Shown: positions 5,743 through 5,828 of the stretch, in pieces
Numbering within the stretch: position 1 is the stretch's first letter
Layout of the letters: each line of letters begins with the position of its first letter
Assembly (NCBI GenBank): GCA_005884465.1
Contig: VAZH01000232.1
Coordinates: forward strand, 1 to 5,828
DNA length: 5,828 bases
Source: Alphaproteobacteria bacterium
GTDB lineage: Bacteria; Pseudomonadota; Alphaproteobacteria; Rhizobiales; Xanthobacteraceae
Direction: 5' to 3'
Notes under the pieces: model-generated
What the model saw: only the letters and a program-made list of their open reading frames with translations
Told to the model about the DNA's origin: nothing
Database searches by the model: none
Translations under genes and position numbers: made by a program

Positions 5743-5828
5743 CTATTCGATGGTAACCGCGAGCCGTCCGATCAGCCTCGCAACCTCGTCCAGCAGCTCG
5801 GAATCCTGCGTCTCAAGGGCTTGCGCAA
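5743..5828 (-). CDS. C-terminal end of an unidentified gene (27 codons, cut by window edge)
   Basis: On the minus strand one frame stays open from the window edge to TAG at 5743-5745. It gives a 27-residue tail that includes ETQDSELLDEVARLIGRLA and ends VTIE. Heptad-like Leu/Val/Ile spacing suggests an amphipathic helix of the type that closes many regulators and small cytoplasmic proteins. Codons are GC-rich at the third position like the neighbours, and the orientation agrees with all other genes. The fragment is too short to name; a MarR-like regulator tail is one possibility but is unsupported. It could also be chance. Confidence 0.45.
   Translation of the reverse strand, partial: AQALETQDSELLDEVARLIGRLAVTIE

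Overview
The window looks like core chromosome of an alphaproteobacterium of the Bradyrhizobium/Rhodopseudomonas/Nitrobacter group. The evidence is GC-rich codon use, a DUF2497/PopZ gene (a family restricted to alphaproteobacteria), a ValRS with the sequence style of that group, and palindromic repeats with the AAAAGTGG-N3-CCGGTTTT core that I remember from those genomes. All genes read leftward (minus strand). No mobile element, CRISPR array, rRNA or tRNA was found.

Layout from right to left, in the direction of transcription. 5743-5828 is the last 27 codons of an unidentified gene. 4921-5586 is a protein-L-isoaspartate O-methyltransferase family gene with a divergent active site. 3310-4734 is a TolC-family outer membrane channel with a signal peptide. 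2696-3309 is a 614-base non-coding stretch carrying four consecutive inverted repeats on the popZ side. 1967-2695 is popZ, the polar scaffold. 1-1771 is the first 590 codons of valS, which runs off the left edge.

The genes do not form one obvious pathway: one handles translation (ValRS), one cell polarity and chromosome anchoring (PopZ), one outer-membrane export (TolC), and one is a SAM-dependent methyltransferase. The pcm-like/tolC/popZ/valS order is, as I recall, common in alphaproteobacteria; in Caulobacter popZ also sits beside a TolC-type gene. The gaps of 156-614 bases suggest separate transcription units rather than a tight operon.

I see no clearly new multi-gene system. The most interesting signals are small: a FliM-like SQDDIDALL motif in the PopZ linker, two diverged copies of one palindromic element on either side of popZ, a third inverted repeat with a GANTC methylation site in each arm, strong concentration of GANTC sites between genes, and loss of usual catalytic motifs in the methyltransferase.
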